A stretch of DNA of 64,000 bases. It comes from Burkholderiales bacterium (GTDB lineage: Bacteria; Pseudomonadota; Gammaproteobacteria; Burkholderiales; SG8-41). The position numbers were made by a program, and so were the translations under genes. The notes under the pieces are model-generated. The model did not search any database. It worked only from the letters and a program-made list of their open reading frames with translations, and was not told where the DNA came from. Location of the stretch: the NCBI GenBank assembly GCA_036262035.1, contig DATAJS010000019.1, forward strand, positions 1-64,000, in the 5' to 3' direction. Shown piece after piece: positions 16,550 to 24,930 of the stretch (positions within the stretch are counted from its first letter, which is position 1; each line of letters begins with the position of its first letter).

Positions 16550-17530
16550 CTATTCGGGCTTGATACCCGCCGCGTCGGCCACCTTCCGCCACTTGTCGAT
16601 CTCGCGCTTCAGGAACTCCTGCGTCTGCTGCGGCGTGAGAATGAGCGGCTCCATCGCGAGGGTGTCGAGGCGGGTCTTGTAATCGGGGCTCGCGACGACC
16701 GCGCGATGCACCTCGGTCAGCCGCGCGATCAAGGCGCTCGACGTTTTGGCCGGCACCGCGACCCCGAACCACGTGCTCGCGACGATATCGGGATAGCCGA
16801 GCTCGGCGAAGGTCGGCACGTCCGGAATGGGCGCGAGGCGCTTGGGGTTCGACACCGCGAGCGCGACGCCTTTACCGCTCTTCACGTGCGGCAGGATGAC
16901 CGACAGGTCGTTGATCACCAGGTCGACCTCGCCGCCGAGCAGCGCGATCACCGAAGGTCCGCCGCCCTTGTACGGGACGTGCTGGATGTCGATGCCCGTG
17001 TGCAATCTGAACAGCTCGACAGTCATCTGGATGATCGTGCCGGTGCCGGCGGAGCCGTAACGCAGCTTGCCCGGCTCCTTCTTCGCGAGGGCGATCAGAT
17101 CTTTCGCCGTCTTGGCCGGAAAGCCCGCGCGCACCATCAGCACGTGAGGCCCGTTCGACGCGAGCCCGATGAAACGGAAATCTCGCACGATGTCGTACGG
17201 AATGTTCTTGAGCACGACCTGGTTCACCGCGAACGTGCTGGTCGAGCCGAAAAGAACCGTATATCCGTCGGGGTTGGAGGTTGCGACGATGTTGGCGCCG
17301 AGCGTGCCCGAAGCGCCCGGCCGGCTGTCCACGAGCACCTGTTGGCCCCAGTGCGCGGTGAGCTTCTCCGCGTAGAGCCGACCCAGGATGTCCGTGGGCC
17401 CGCCCGCAGCGAACGGCACGACCAGCCGCACCGGCCGGGTCGGATAGCTCTCTCCAGCCCACGCCGGGGCCGCGAGCAACACCGCTCCCGCCAAGGCCGC
17501 GCCCACACGAGCCGACGACTTTCTGAACAT
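16550..17530 (-). CDS. Bug/TctC family periplasmic solute-binding protein
   Basis: A 326-residue product. A signal peptide ends near 'PAWAGES'. The first lobe has 'YPTRPVRLVVPFAAGGPTD' and 'PDGYTVLFGS'; the second has 'HVPYKGGGPSVIALLGGEVD' and 'IPDVPTFAELGYPD'. Bug proteins clamp small carboxylates through the two loop regions and normally feed a TctAB transporter or signal to a sensor. None of those partners is in the window. The gene is transcribed divergently from the crotonase gene at 17616 from a promoter that contains the shared GntR-type operator. Confidence 0.93.
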   Translation of the reverse strand: MFRKSSARVGAALAGAVLLAAPAWAGESYPTRPVRLVVPFAAGGPTDILGRLYAEKLTAHWGQQVLVDSRPGASGTLGANIVATSNPDGYTVLFGSTSTFAVNQVVLKNIPYDIVRDFRFIGLASNGPHVLMVRAGFPAKTAKDLIALAKKEPGKLRYGSAGTGTIIQMTVELFRLHTGIDIQHVPYKGGGPSVIALLGGEVDLVINDLSVILPHVKSGKGVALAVSNPKRLAPIPDVPTFAELGYPDIVASTWFGVAVPAKTSSALIARLTEVHRAVVASPDYKTRLDTLAMEPLILTPQQTQEFLKREIDKWRKVADAAGIKPE

Positions 17531-17563
17531 TGGATCTTCCTCCTCACTTTTGTTAGCGATACG

Positions 17564-17592
17564 ACATTAAGATTGTCATACAATCGTGTCAA
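17564..17592 (-). promoter_or_regulatory. Promoter with GntR/FCD-type operator, site 1
   Basis: The 15-bp inverted repeat GATTGTCATACAATC lies at 17571-17585; its core TTGTCATACAA fits the FadR/FCD-class consensus T-N-G-T-N3-A-C-N-A. On the minus strand it fills the 17-base spacer between TTGACA (17587-17592) and TAATGT (17564-17569), so binding would block the Bug promoter. A plus-strand promoter for the crotonase is less clear (TAAGAT at 17568-17573, weak -35). The same 15 bases recur at 24865 and 41938. Confidence 0.82.
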
Positions 17593-17615
17593 GCATCAGC
17601 CCCAGGGAGCCGTTC

Positions 17616-18383
17616 ATGACCATCGAACTGAGGCGCGTCGACGAGTTTGCGCTGATTACGCTGAATCGTCCCGACGCTCTCAATGCGCTGTCGTTCTCGC
17701 TGCTCGCCGACTTCAGTCGGACGCTGGACGAAGTGGCGCACACCGACGCTCGCGCTCTGCTGATCATCGGCGCGGGCCCCAAGGCATTTTGCGCGGGTGC
17801 GGATATCAAGGAGCTCATGGGGCGCTCGCTCACGCAGCAGAAGCGCGGCGCCGCGCTGGGGCAGGAGACGTTCGCGAAGATCGAGCGATTGCCGATGCCG
17901 TCGGTCGCGATCATCAACGGCTATGCGTTCGGCGGCGGTCTCGAGCTCGCGCTCGCGTGCACCGTGCGCCTCGCGACCCGCGGCGCGAAGATGGGCCTGC
18001 CCGAGATCAAGCTCGGTCTCATTCCCGGCTACGGCGGCACGCAAAGGCTGCCGCGCGCGGTCGGCGAAGCGCGAGCGATCGACCTGATCATGACGGGGCG
18101 CACGATCGACGGCGAGGAAGCGCATCGAATCGGGCTCGTGCAGTCGCTCATCGAGGGCGACCCCCTCGAGCAGGCGATGGCGTACGCTCGCCAGTTCTCG
18201 GGCTACAGCCTGCCGGTGCTCGGTTTTGCGCGCGAAGCGGTCGGCCGCGCGCTCACGACACCGCTCGCGGAAGGCTTCAGGATCGAAGCCGATCTCGCGA
18301 CGCTCGCGTACCAGACGCAAGACGCCGCCGAAGGCATGGCGGCTTTCGTCGGGAAGCGCAAGCCCGTATTCAAGGACGAGTGA
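17616..18383 (+). CDS. Enoyl-CoA hydratase/isomerase (crotonase) family protein
   Basis: A 255-residue product of typical crotonase length. The oxyanion-hole elements are 'FCAGADIKEL' and 'GYAFGGGLELALAC'. Both catalytic Glu positions of hydratases are present: in 'GGGLELALA' and in 'LPEIKLGLIPGYGGTQRL'. It is therefore likely a true acyl-CoA hydratase, cytoplasmic. The start was set at ATG 17616 with an upstream GGGAG. It is followed after 78 bases by a Bug gene and preceded by the shared operator, so it may belong to the same catabolic regulon. The substrate is unknown. Confidence 0.92.
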   Translation: MTIELRRVDEFALITLNRPDALNALSFSLLADFSRTLDEVAHTDARALLIIGAGPKAFCAGADIKELMGRSLTQQKRGAALGQETFAKIERLPMPSVAIINGYAFGGGLELALACTVRLATRGAKMGLPEIKLGLIPGYGGTQRLPRAVGEARAIDLIMTGRTIDGEEAHRIGLVQSLIEGDPLEQAMAYARQFSGYSLPVLGFAREAVGRALTTPLAEGFRIEADLATLAYQTQDAAEGMAAFVGKRKPVFKDE

Positions 18384-18461
18384 CGTTCATTCAGTCCGCC
18401 CGCGCGGACGCGCATTTTCAAAACAAGGACGAGGGCTCTCGTCCGCCAAACGAGGAGAATC

Positions 18462-19433
18462 ATGATGCGTATCGTCGTCAGCAGCTTTCTCTTTGCAGCC
18501 GGGGCCGGCCTTGCGCTCACCGCCGATGCCCAGAGCTATCCGACGCGCCCCATCCGCTTCATCGTTCCGTTCGCCCCCGGCGGAACGAGCGATCTGGTCG
18601 CGCGCGTCGTGGGCGCCAAGATCGGCGAGGGCGTCGGTCAGACCGTCGTGGTGGACAACCGCGCGGGCGCCGGCAGCACGATCGGAAGCCACCTCGCGGC
18701 GACCGCGCCCCCCGACGGCTACACGATCCTCGTCTCGCACATCGGGCTTGCGATCAACGAGACGCTTTTCGCAAGGCTTCCTTACGATGCACTGAAACAG
18801 CTCACGGCGATCGCAAGGATCGGCAGCACGCCCAACGCCGTGGTCGTGAAGAATGCGCTGCCGGTGAAAACGATGCAGGATTTCGTCGCGCTCGCCAAGA
18901 AAGAGCCGGGCAAGCTCGACTACGGCTCCGGCGGCGTCGGCAGCACGGGGCATCTGTCGGTCGCGCTCCTGGAATACGTCGGCGGCCTGAAGTTCAACCA
19001 CGTCCCGTACAAAGGAGGCGGTCCTTCGGTCACCGCCACGGCCGCCGGCCAGGTTCACTTCGCCATTCCCGCGCTGCCGACCGCGGCACCGCACATCAAG
19101 GCGGGCAGGGTGCGCATCCTGGCGGTCACGGGCGCCAAGCGCTCACCTTCGATGCCGGATGTGCCGACGGTGACCGAAGCGGCCGTACCGGGCTATGAGT
19201 TCGACTCGTGGTTCGGGATATTCGCGCCCGCGGGCACGCCTCCGGCGATCATCTCGCGCCTGAACAAGGTGATCGTGACCGCGCTCGGCACCGCCGAGCT
19301 GCGCGATCAACTGAGCCGCGCCGGCCTCGATCCCGAGCCTTCGACCCCGGAGGAAATGGGCAAGATCCTGCGCACCGATGTGGCGAAGTGGGCCAAGATC
19401 ATCAAAGCCGCCGGAATTCCGATCAATCAGTAG
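18462..19433 (+). CDS. Bug/TctC family periplasmic solute-binding protein
   Basis: A 323-residue product with GAGGAG ahead of tandem ATGs. The signal peptide ends near 'TADAQS'. Core motifs are 'YPTRPIRFIVPFAPGGTSD', 'VVDNRAGAGSTIGSHL', 'PDGYTILV', 'HVPYKGGGPSVTATAAGQV' and 'MPDVPTVTEAAVPGYE'. It is probably co-transcribed with the upstream crotonase. It ends convergently, 37 bases from the minus-strand PrpD gene, without a clear terminator between. The ligand is unknown, presumably a carboxylate. Confidence 0.93.
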   Translation: MMRIVVSSFLFAAGAGLALTADAQSYPTRPIRFIVPFAPGGTSDLVARVVGAKIGEGVGQTVVVDNRAGAGSTIGSHLAATAPPDGYTILVSHIGLAINETLFARLPYDALKQLTAIARIGSTPNAVVVKNALPVKTMQDFVALAKKEPGKLDYGSGGVGSTGHLSVALLEYVGGLKFNHVPYKGGGPSVTATAAGQVHFAIPALPTAAPHIKAGRVRILAVTGAKRSPSMPDVPTVTEAAVPGYEFDSWFGIFAPAGTPPAIISRLNKVIVTALGTAELRDQLSRAGLDPEPSTPEEMGKILRTDVAKWAKIIKAAGIPINQ

Positions 19434-19470
19434 CCCGGCAACGTCGGCGTAGCCGCATGCGTGGCGTCGA

Positions 19471-20835
19471 TCACGGCTGATTGACGCGCACCCGCTCGAG
19501 CACGGCGCCGATCTCGGCCTCGCGCTCGAGCGCCCATAGCGTATCGAGCAGCCCTTCGCTCGCGCTCTCTTCCATGCGGCCGCGGCAGAGCGCGCGGTAT
19601 TTCCGGTTGACTTCGTCGTCGCTCAGCGGGTTCTCGAGGTGGCCTTTGGGGTAGCTCCCGCTCTCGACGAAGCGCTTTCCCGATTTCGTGACGACGGTGA
19701 TGCGGTTCATCATGGCGACCGGGAACGCCCGGGTGAACTCGGGGTTGTCGCTGACGCGGATGCGGTTCATGAGAGGACGCAGCGCGGGGTCGGCGATGCG
19801 CGCCGGGGTGAACATGTCGAGCGAGACCGATCCGTCCTGGAGCGCCGCCGCGAGCATGTAGGGCAGGCTGTGGTCGGCGGTCTCGCGCGTCTTCGGATCC
19901 CACTTCTCGCGCTCGCTGCCGATCTCGCTCCACGCGAGGTTGTAGGTCTCGACATGGACCTCCTCGATGTCTTCGGGGGCGACTTTCGCGCGGATCTCGA
20001 GCGCGAGGCCCATCGGGATCTGCGAGTGGTACTCGGTGGGGAAGAACTTGATGCCGGTGCGCTCGACGCCCGAGCCGCGCGGATGCCTGCCGAGCTCGCC
20101 CAACGTGAAAGGCCGCGTGACCTGATCCCATACGCCGTGCTTGCCTTCGAACGCGGCGGTCGGCGCGGTCATGCCTTCGTTCGCGAGCAGCGCGGCGAAA
20201 ACCCCTCCGCGCGCCGAAGCCGCGCACGCGCAGCCTTTCCACATCGTCAGCTCGCCGCTGCGGGTCTGTCGCGTCGGCACGTTGGGACCGGCGGCGAGGG
20301 CGATCGCGTTGCCCATACGCTCGAGATCCAGGCCCAGCAGCTTGCCTGCGCCCACCGCGGCCGCGAACACGACGAAGTAACCGTGGTCCCAGCCCTTGTC
20401 GCGCAGCGAAGTCGCGTCGCAGAGCGCGTTGTAAACCTCGTAGGCCGCGATCATCGCGACCAGGGTCTGTCTGCCGTCCAGTCGAAAGGCGTCCGCGACT
20501 GCCAACGCCGCCGGCAGCGCGTCGCTCGGATGGCCTTCGCCGACCGAGGTGTAAGTGTCGTTGAAATCGAGGTAGCGGATCGTCACCGAGTTCGCGAACG
20601 TCGCCGCTTCCATCGAGGTGAGCGCGCCCGAACCGAGCACGCGCGCGGGCGGCGTGCCATTCGTTTTCGCCGCGAGCTTGCGCGCGATCGCCGACGGCGC
20701 GCCGTGGTAACCGCCGACGGCGCAGCCGATCGCATCGACCAGTAGCTTCTTCGCGGTATGGATCGCTTCCGGTGTGAGGTCTTCGTAACGCAGCGCGGTG
20801 ACGTAGCGCGCGATCTGTTCGGTCGTCTTGTCCAT
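19471..20835 (-). CDS. MmgE/PrpD family protein
   Basis: A 454-residue product whose ATG shares a base with the stop of the upstream Bug gene (TAATG). It has the MmgE/PrpD helical domain with 'LLVDAIGCAVGGYHGAP', the conserved 'YLDFNDTY' and 'GHPSD' active-site region, and 'TGIKFFPTEYHSQ'. Family members include 2-methylcitrate dehydratase and cis-aconitate decarboxylase, so a dehydration, decarboxylation or isomerisation of a polycarboxylate is plausible. It is most similar in the window to the gene at 24931. It is last of a five-gene minus-strand operon with Bug, enolase-superfamily, enamidase-like and AA_synth genes. Confidence 0.92.
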   Translation of the reverse strand: MDKTTEQIARYVTALRYEDLTPEAIHTAKKLLVDAIGCAVGGYHGAPSAIARKLAAKTNGTPPARVLGSGALTSMEAATFANSVTIRYLDFNDTYTSVGEGHPSDALPAALAVADAFRLDGRQTLVAMIAAYEVYNALCDATSLRDKGWDHGYFVVFAAAVGAGKLLGLDLERMGNAIALAAGPNVPTRQTRSGELTMWKGCACAASARGGVFAALLANEGMTAPTAAFEGKHGVWDQVTRPFTLGELGRHPRGSGVERTGIKFFPTEYHSQIPMGLALEIRAKVAPEDIEEVHVETYNLAWSEIGSEREKWDPKTRETADHSLPYMLAAALQDGSVSLDMFTPARIADPALRPLMNRIRVSDNPEFTRAFPVAMMNRITVVTKSGKRFVESGSYPKGHLENPLSDDEVNRKYRALCRGRMEESASEGLLDTLWALEREAEIGAVLERVRVNQP

Positions 20836-21809
20836 TACTCCCCTTTGATGCCTGCCGCCTTGACCACTTTGCTCCAGCGCGCGAGCTCGGTGCGTATGCG
20901 TGTGGTGAGCGCTTCGCCGCCGGCTTCCACCGAGCCGGCCTCGATCCCCAGCGTTTCGAGCCGGGACTGCATCGCCTTGTCGCGCAGCGCCTTGTCGGTC
21001 GCCTCGCGCAGCGTATCGTTGACCTCCTTGCGCGTGTGCGCCGGCGTGAAGAGGCCGAACCACGTGACCGCTTCGTAATTCGGTATACCTTGCTCGGCCA
21101 CCGAGGGGACCTCGGGCAGCAGCGACGAGCGCTTCGCGGCGATCACCGCGATCGGCTTGATGCGGTTCGACCGGATATACCCGAGCACCGATGCGATCGT
21201 GGTGAACGAAAGCTCGACCTGACCGCCCATGACGTCGATGAGGGCCGGCCCCGCGCCCTTGTAAGGCACCATGATGTAATTGACGCCCGCGATGCTCTTC
21301 AGGAGCTCGCCGGCGAGGTGAGGCGCGGCGCCCGTGCCGCCGTTGGCGATCGCGAGCTTGCCGGGCGACGCCTTGGCGCGGTTGATGATCTCGCGCACGT
21401 CCTTGCCGTCGAACTTCGGGCTCGCGACCAGCACGACCGGCGACACGCCCAGCAGCGCGAGCGGCACGAAATCGGTCTCGGGGTTGTACGGCGCACCGCC
21501 GTAGATCGAAGGGGAGATCGTGAGCTCGGCGGAGGTGCCGACGAGCAGGGTGTGACCGTCGGGGTTCGCCTTGGCGACGAGATTCGCGCCGATCATCGCG
21601 CCGCCGCCGGGGCGGTTGTCGACGATGAACGGCTTGCCGAACTGATCGGTGAAGCGCTCGGCGAGCACCCGCCCGATGATGTCGGTCCCGCCGCCGGGGG
21701 AGAAGGGAACGATCATGCGCACCGGGCGCTCGGGGTAGCCGGCGGCCCGGACGCCGCCGCCGAGCGTTGCGAGAAGAATCCCGACCGCGACTTGCAGGTA
21801 ACGCGACAT
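20835..21809 (-). CDS. Bug/TctC family periplasmic solute-binding protein
   Basis: A 324-residue product. A short signal peptide ends near 'GGGVRAAG'. Motifs: 'YPERPVRMIVPFSPGGGTD', 'IVDNRPGGGAMIGANLVAKA', 'PDGHTLLVG', 'MVPYKGAGPALIDVMGGQVE'. It sits between the enolase-superfamily gene and the PrpD gene in the minus-strand operon, so it likely captures the substrate of this operon. The ligand is not predictable from sequence. Confidence 0.93.
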   Translation of the reverse strand: MSRYLQVAVGILLATLGGGVRAAGYPERPVRMIVPFSPGGGTDIIGRVLAERFTDQFGKPFIVDNRPGGGAMIGANLVAKANPDGHTLLVGTSAELTISPSIYGGAPYNPETDFVPLALLGVSPVVLVASPKFDGKDVREIINRAKASPGKLAIANGGTGAAPHLAGELLKSIAGVNYIMVPYKGAGPALIDVMGGQVELSFTTIASVLGYIRSNRIKPIAVIAAKRSSLLPEVPSVAEQGIPNYEAVTWFGLFTPAHTRKEVNDTLREATDKALRDKAMQSRLETLGIEAGSVEAGGEALTTRIRTELARWSKVVKAAGIKGE

Positions 21810-21824
21810 CTCGTGCTCCTTTGT

Positions 21825-22997
21825 TTACATCTCGACCCGCAGCCGGTTTATCTTGGCTTCGTCGAGCGTTACGCCGAGCCCGGGCTTGTCCGGCACCTGC
21901 ACCCGGTGCCCGTGCACTTCGAGCGGATCGGACACGATGTCCTCGGCGAGCGCGCCGCAGATCCCCGCGGAGAACGGCCCCTCGAGCAACGGCCCCGGCC
22001 ACGCGGCGGCGAGATGCGCGACCGACGCGGTGGCGATGCTCGTGCAGGGATGGTTGCCCGGATAGATGCGCATGCCCGCCGCGTCAGCGATGTGCCAGAG
22101 CTTGCGCGAGTACCAGAGCCCGCCGTTCTTGGCGACCTTGGTTTGCACGACGGTCGCCGCGCGCTTGCAGATCACGTGCAGCAGATCGTGGTCGTTGGCG
22201 ACGCACTCGTCGGTCATGATCGGGATGTCGACGCGCCGCGCGAGCTCGGCCATGCCGTCGACGTCGTGCAGCGGCAGGAGCTGCTCGGCGGCGTCGATGT
22301 CGTAAGGCTCGATGCGCTTCAGAAGCTTCAGCGCGCCGTCGAAACCCATGCCGGCGTTCGCGTCGACGCGGATGATCGCGCCCGGTCCGAAGCGCTCGCG
22401 GATGCCGCGCACGTTGGCGACGTCGGCTTCGAGATCGAGGCCGACCTTGACCGTGAAACTGCGAAACCCGCGCGCTTGGAAGTCCGCTGCGCCGTCGAGC
22501 GTCTCTTCGAGCGTGGGTTTGATGTAGAGCACCGCGCAGCCGCCGACCTCCGAGCGGTACTTGCCGCCGAGGAGCTGGTACACCGGCACGCCGAGGATCT
22601 TGCCCTGGAGGTCGAACAGCGCATCGCCGACCGGCGCCTGCGCGTAATAGCTGTGCCAGCTCGCCTCGTCGCACGCTTTCATGATGCGCGCGATCTCGAA
22701 AGGGGAGCGCCCGACGATGTGCGGCGCGAAGTGGTCCTCGATCACGCGTATCAGGCTCGAGAGCGTTTCGGCGCTGCCTTGCCTGCGCCACGCCTGTGTC
22801 TCGCCGATGCCCACGAAGCCTTCGTTCGTGTGCAGGCGCACGATCACGACCTCGACGTAAGGACGCGCCGCCCCGCTCGCGATCTTCACGGGCGTGGTGA
22901 GCGGAACGCGCAGCGGCAGGGTCTCGACGCGGGTGATGCGGACTTCGCTTCCGCTCCCCGCGGCAGCGGCGGCGTCGTGTACGAGCGGCGCGTTCAT
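21825..22997 (-). CDS. Mandelate racemase/muconate lactonizing enzyme family protein
   Basis: A 390-residue enolase-superfamily enzyme. The capping domain is followed by a barrel with metal ligands in 'IIRVDANAGMGFD' (Asp), 'DAAEQLLPLHD' (Glu) and 'IPIMTDECVAN' (Asp/Glu), and a C-terminal Lys in 'QTKVAKNGGLW'. The second-strand motif, usually K-x-K, reads 'FTVKVGLDLE', so the first Lys is replaced by Thr. The chemistry would be alpha-proton abstraction from a carboxylate, giving racemisation, cycloisomerisation or dehydration. The ATG at 22997 was chosen because the longer frame overlaps the amidohydrolase gene. It is in an operon with the enamidase-like gene. Confidence 0.9.
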   Translation of the reverse strand: MNAPLVHDAAAAAGSGSEVRITRVETLPLRVPLTTPVKIASGAARPYVEVVIVRLHTNEGFVGIGETQAWRRQGSAETLSSLIRVIEDHFAPHIVGRSPFEIARIMKACDEASWHSYYAQAPVGDALFDLQGKILGVPVYQLLGGKYRSEVGGCAVLYIKPTLEETLDGAADFQARGFRSFTVKVGLDLEADVANVRGIRERFGPGAIIRVDANAGMGFDGALKLLKRIEPYDIDAAEQLLPLHDVDGMAELARRVDIPIMTDECVANDHDLLHVICKRAATVVQTKVAKNGGLWYSRKLWHIADAAGMRIYPGNHPCTSIATASVAHLAAAWPGPLLEGPFSAGICGALAEDIVSDPLEVHGHRVQVPDKPGLGVTLDEAKINRLRVEM

Positions 22998-23013
22998 GGC
23001 GCTTCTCCGGGTA

Positions 23014-24210
23014 TCAGTGCGCGGGCAGCGAGTAATCCTGCGGTATGCGGCATTGCGTGACGCGCACGGTGCGATTGGGAGCGGGGGTATTGCGGCTGCG
23101 GCCGATGAAGCGGGGAACGCCGTCGGTGACGACGCCGGCGACCGCCGCGATGTCGCCGTTACGCAAGGCGTCGAGCGCGTTGTCCTTGGAGCCGCCGACG
23201 CACGCGTCGAGGATGACGACGTCGGCGTCGCGCCCTTCGCGCAGAAAGCCCGAGTTGATGCCGTAGACCCGCGCATTGTTGCCGGTCGCGGCGGCGATCG
23301 CGTGCTCGACCGGCATGTCGGTCAGGCTCGCGAGATACGTGATCATGTACATCATGCCGAGCGGCATGACGCCGCTGCCCGTGGGCGTATCGGTGGCGAT
23401 GAGGAAGCGGTCGAACTGGTCGACCTTGCGCACCATGTCCGCGAGCATCAGCGTGGTCCGGAGGTTGCCCGCGATGCACACTTGCAGCGCGACGTCGCTT
23501 TCGTTGACGATGCGCGGATAGTTGTCGTCGGGCATGGCGACCGGCCCGCCGTTCACGTGGAACGAGACGTGGGGGCGCATGCGGATCAGATGGTCCGCCC
23601 AGATGCCCGAGGAGCCGGGGATCGACGAGCCGCCGGTATGGACCGTCGTGATCATGCCGTGCTTGCGTGCCCAGCCGACCATCGGCGCGTAATCGTACGG
23701 CGTCTCGACCGCCCCGAAACCCGCCTTCGCGAGCCACACGCCCGCCTTCGCGCAGTCTTCGAAATCCTGCTCGACCAGGCCCGGCTCCATGATGATCGAG
23801 CCGGCGTACACCCGCATGCCGCCCGGACGGAAGTGGTCGAAGCATTTCTTCGCCGCGATCGCGAGCGCTTTCACGCCTTGCGGGTCCTTCGGCCGCCCGG
23901 GTACGTGAACTTCGGAGGCGCCGATCGCGGTCGTCACGCCGCCGTGGACGTAGCTTTCGAGGAAGCCGACCGTCTTCTGGCGCGGCGTGTAATCGCCGAA
24001 GGTGTTGTGGACCTGCGAATCGATGAGGCCGGGAATCGCGACCGCACCGTCGGCGTCGATGACGACGTCGCACTGCTCGACGTCGCGCGCGGCGACGGTG
24101 CCGACCGCGCTGATCTTTCCCTCCTGCATCAGGATGGAATCGCCTTTGACGTAGGGGTCGCGCCAGTCGCCCGAGACGATGGCGCCGAGGTTCACGATCG
24201 CCGTTTTCAT
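23014..24210 (-). CDS. Enamidase-like amidohydrolase
   Basis: A 398-residue amidohydrolase-superfamily protein. It contains 'GDYTPRQKT' and 'HGGVTTAIGASEVHVPGRPK', then 'HTGGSSIPGSSGIWADH' and 'HVNGGPVAM', and 'SRNTPAPNR' near the C-terminus. From memory these blocks closely match the enamidase of Eubacterium barkeri (6-oxo-1,4,5,6-tetrahydronicotinate hydrolase). The usual first H-x-H is 'SQVHNTFG', so only one His is kept at that position. The likely reaction is hydrolysis of a cyclic enamide/lactam or a related ring, in the cytoplasm. It is second in the five-gene minus-strand operon. The exact substrate is an inference. Confidence 0.8.
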   Translation of the reverse strand: MKTAIVNLGAIVSGDWRDPYVKGDSILMQEGKISAVGTVAARDVEQCDVVIDADGAVAIPGLIDSQVHNTFGDYTPRQKTVGFLESYVHGGVTTAIGASEVHVPGRPKDPQGVKALAIAAKKCFDHFRPGGMRVYAGSIIMEPGLVEQDFEDCAKAGVWLAKAGFGAVETPYDYAPMVGWARKHGMITTVHTGGSSIPGSSGIWADHLIRMRPHVSFHVNGGPVAMPDDNYPRIVNESDVALQVCIAGNLRTTLMLADMVRKVDQFDRFLIATDTPTGSGVMPLGMMYMITYLASLTDMPVEHAIAAATGNNARVYGINSGFLREGRDADVVILDACVGGSKDNALDALRNGDIAAVAGVVTDGVPRFIGRSRNTPAPNRTVRVTQCRIPQDYSLPAH

Positions 24211-24227
24211 GGTGATGCCTCCGTTGA

Positions 24228-24806
24228 TCAGGACAGGCCGTCGAGGCCTTTCGCGCGGCTCTTCTCCAGTCCGCCCACGCGCGCGTTGAGGCGCCCGCGG
24301 TTGGCGAGGCAGACGATCACCGCGATCTCGTCGGGCTGAGGCGCATCCGGCAGCATGATCGTCATTCCGTCGTAATGCGAGCGCACGTACAGCGCATCCT
24401 TGTAGGCGAGGGGAACGTCAATCGGCGTCCCCGGCGCGGCGCGCTTGGTGAACGAGGAGATCCACGCGGTGCCGCCGCCGAGCGCTTTACGCAGCGGATC
24501 GGCGAACGTCGTGGTGAGCACTGCGTTCCCGTGCTCCTGTTCGCCGGACGTGCCCACGATGGCGGCCTTGCCGTAGCTTTCCCCGTGGAAAGGTTCCATC
24601 GCGCGCACCGCGAGCGCCGCGAGCTCGCGGCCCAGGTCGGCGCTCGCCTCGATCAGCGGCTTCAGGTCCTCGACGTAGCCGCCGGCGTAGGGATTCTCGA
24701 TGACGGCGATCGCCGCGACTTTGCGCAGCGGGGTCTCGCTCGCGCGTCCTGCCTCGATCGTCCTGTGCTCGACGAGCGTATGAAAGCTCCTCACGCGAAT
24801 ATCCAA
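24228..24806 (-). CDS. AA_synth (DUF1185) family protein
   Basis: A 192-residue product with 'RKVAAIAVIENPYAGGYVED', 'HGESYGKAAIVGTSGEQEHG' and 'ALYVRSHYDGMTIMLPDAP', the pattern of the family called 'amino acid synthesis protein' (PF06684). The biochemical role is not firmly known; members often lie beside amidohydrolases and Bug genes. It is the first gene of the minus-strand operon and lies divergently from the PrpD gene at 24931, with the shared operator between them. Confidence 0.82.
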   Translation of the reverse strand: MDIRVRSFHTLVEHRTIEAGRASETPLRKVAAIAVIENPYAGGYVEDLKPLIEASADLGRELAALAVRAMEPFHGESYGKAAIVGTSGEQEHGNAVLTTTFADPLRKALGGGTAWISSFTKRAAPGTPIDVPLAYKDALYVRSHYDGMTIMLPDAPQPDEIAVIVCLANRGRLNARVGGLEKSRAKGLDGLS

Positions 24807-24838
24807 CTCGTACCTCCCTTGCGTGCCGTCTTGATTGT

Positions 24839-24886
24839 TTGACGCGTTACAGGACCGACATTATGATTGTCATACAATCCTGTCAA
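24839..24886. promoter_or_regulatory. Divergent promoters over one GntR/FCD operator, site 2
   Basis: The 15-bp palindrome GATTGTCATACAATC lies at 24865-24879. Plus strand: TTGACG (24839-24844), 17-base spacer, TATGAT (24862-24867), for the PrpD gene at 24931. Minus strand: TTGACA (24881-24886 as tgtcaa), 17-base spacer, TAATGT (24858-24863), for the AA_synth operon. The operator overlaps the plus-strand -10 and fills the minus-strand spacer, so one bound dimer could repress both directions. Confidence 0.85.
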
Positions 24887-24930
24887 GGCATATACGCCAC
24901 CAACTGCCGCGCGGGAGATGAGGAGGAACG

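Noticed and set aside
16034-19198. A 1054-codon plus-strand frame crossing several genes
   Set aside because: It runs over the Bug gene on the other strand and out of frame with the crotonase and Bug genes; the composition is Arg/Gly/Ala without motifs.
19434-19470. Possible bidirectional terminator between convergent Bug and PrpD genes
   Set aside because: No stem with a T-run on either strand.
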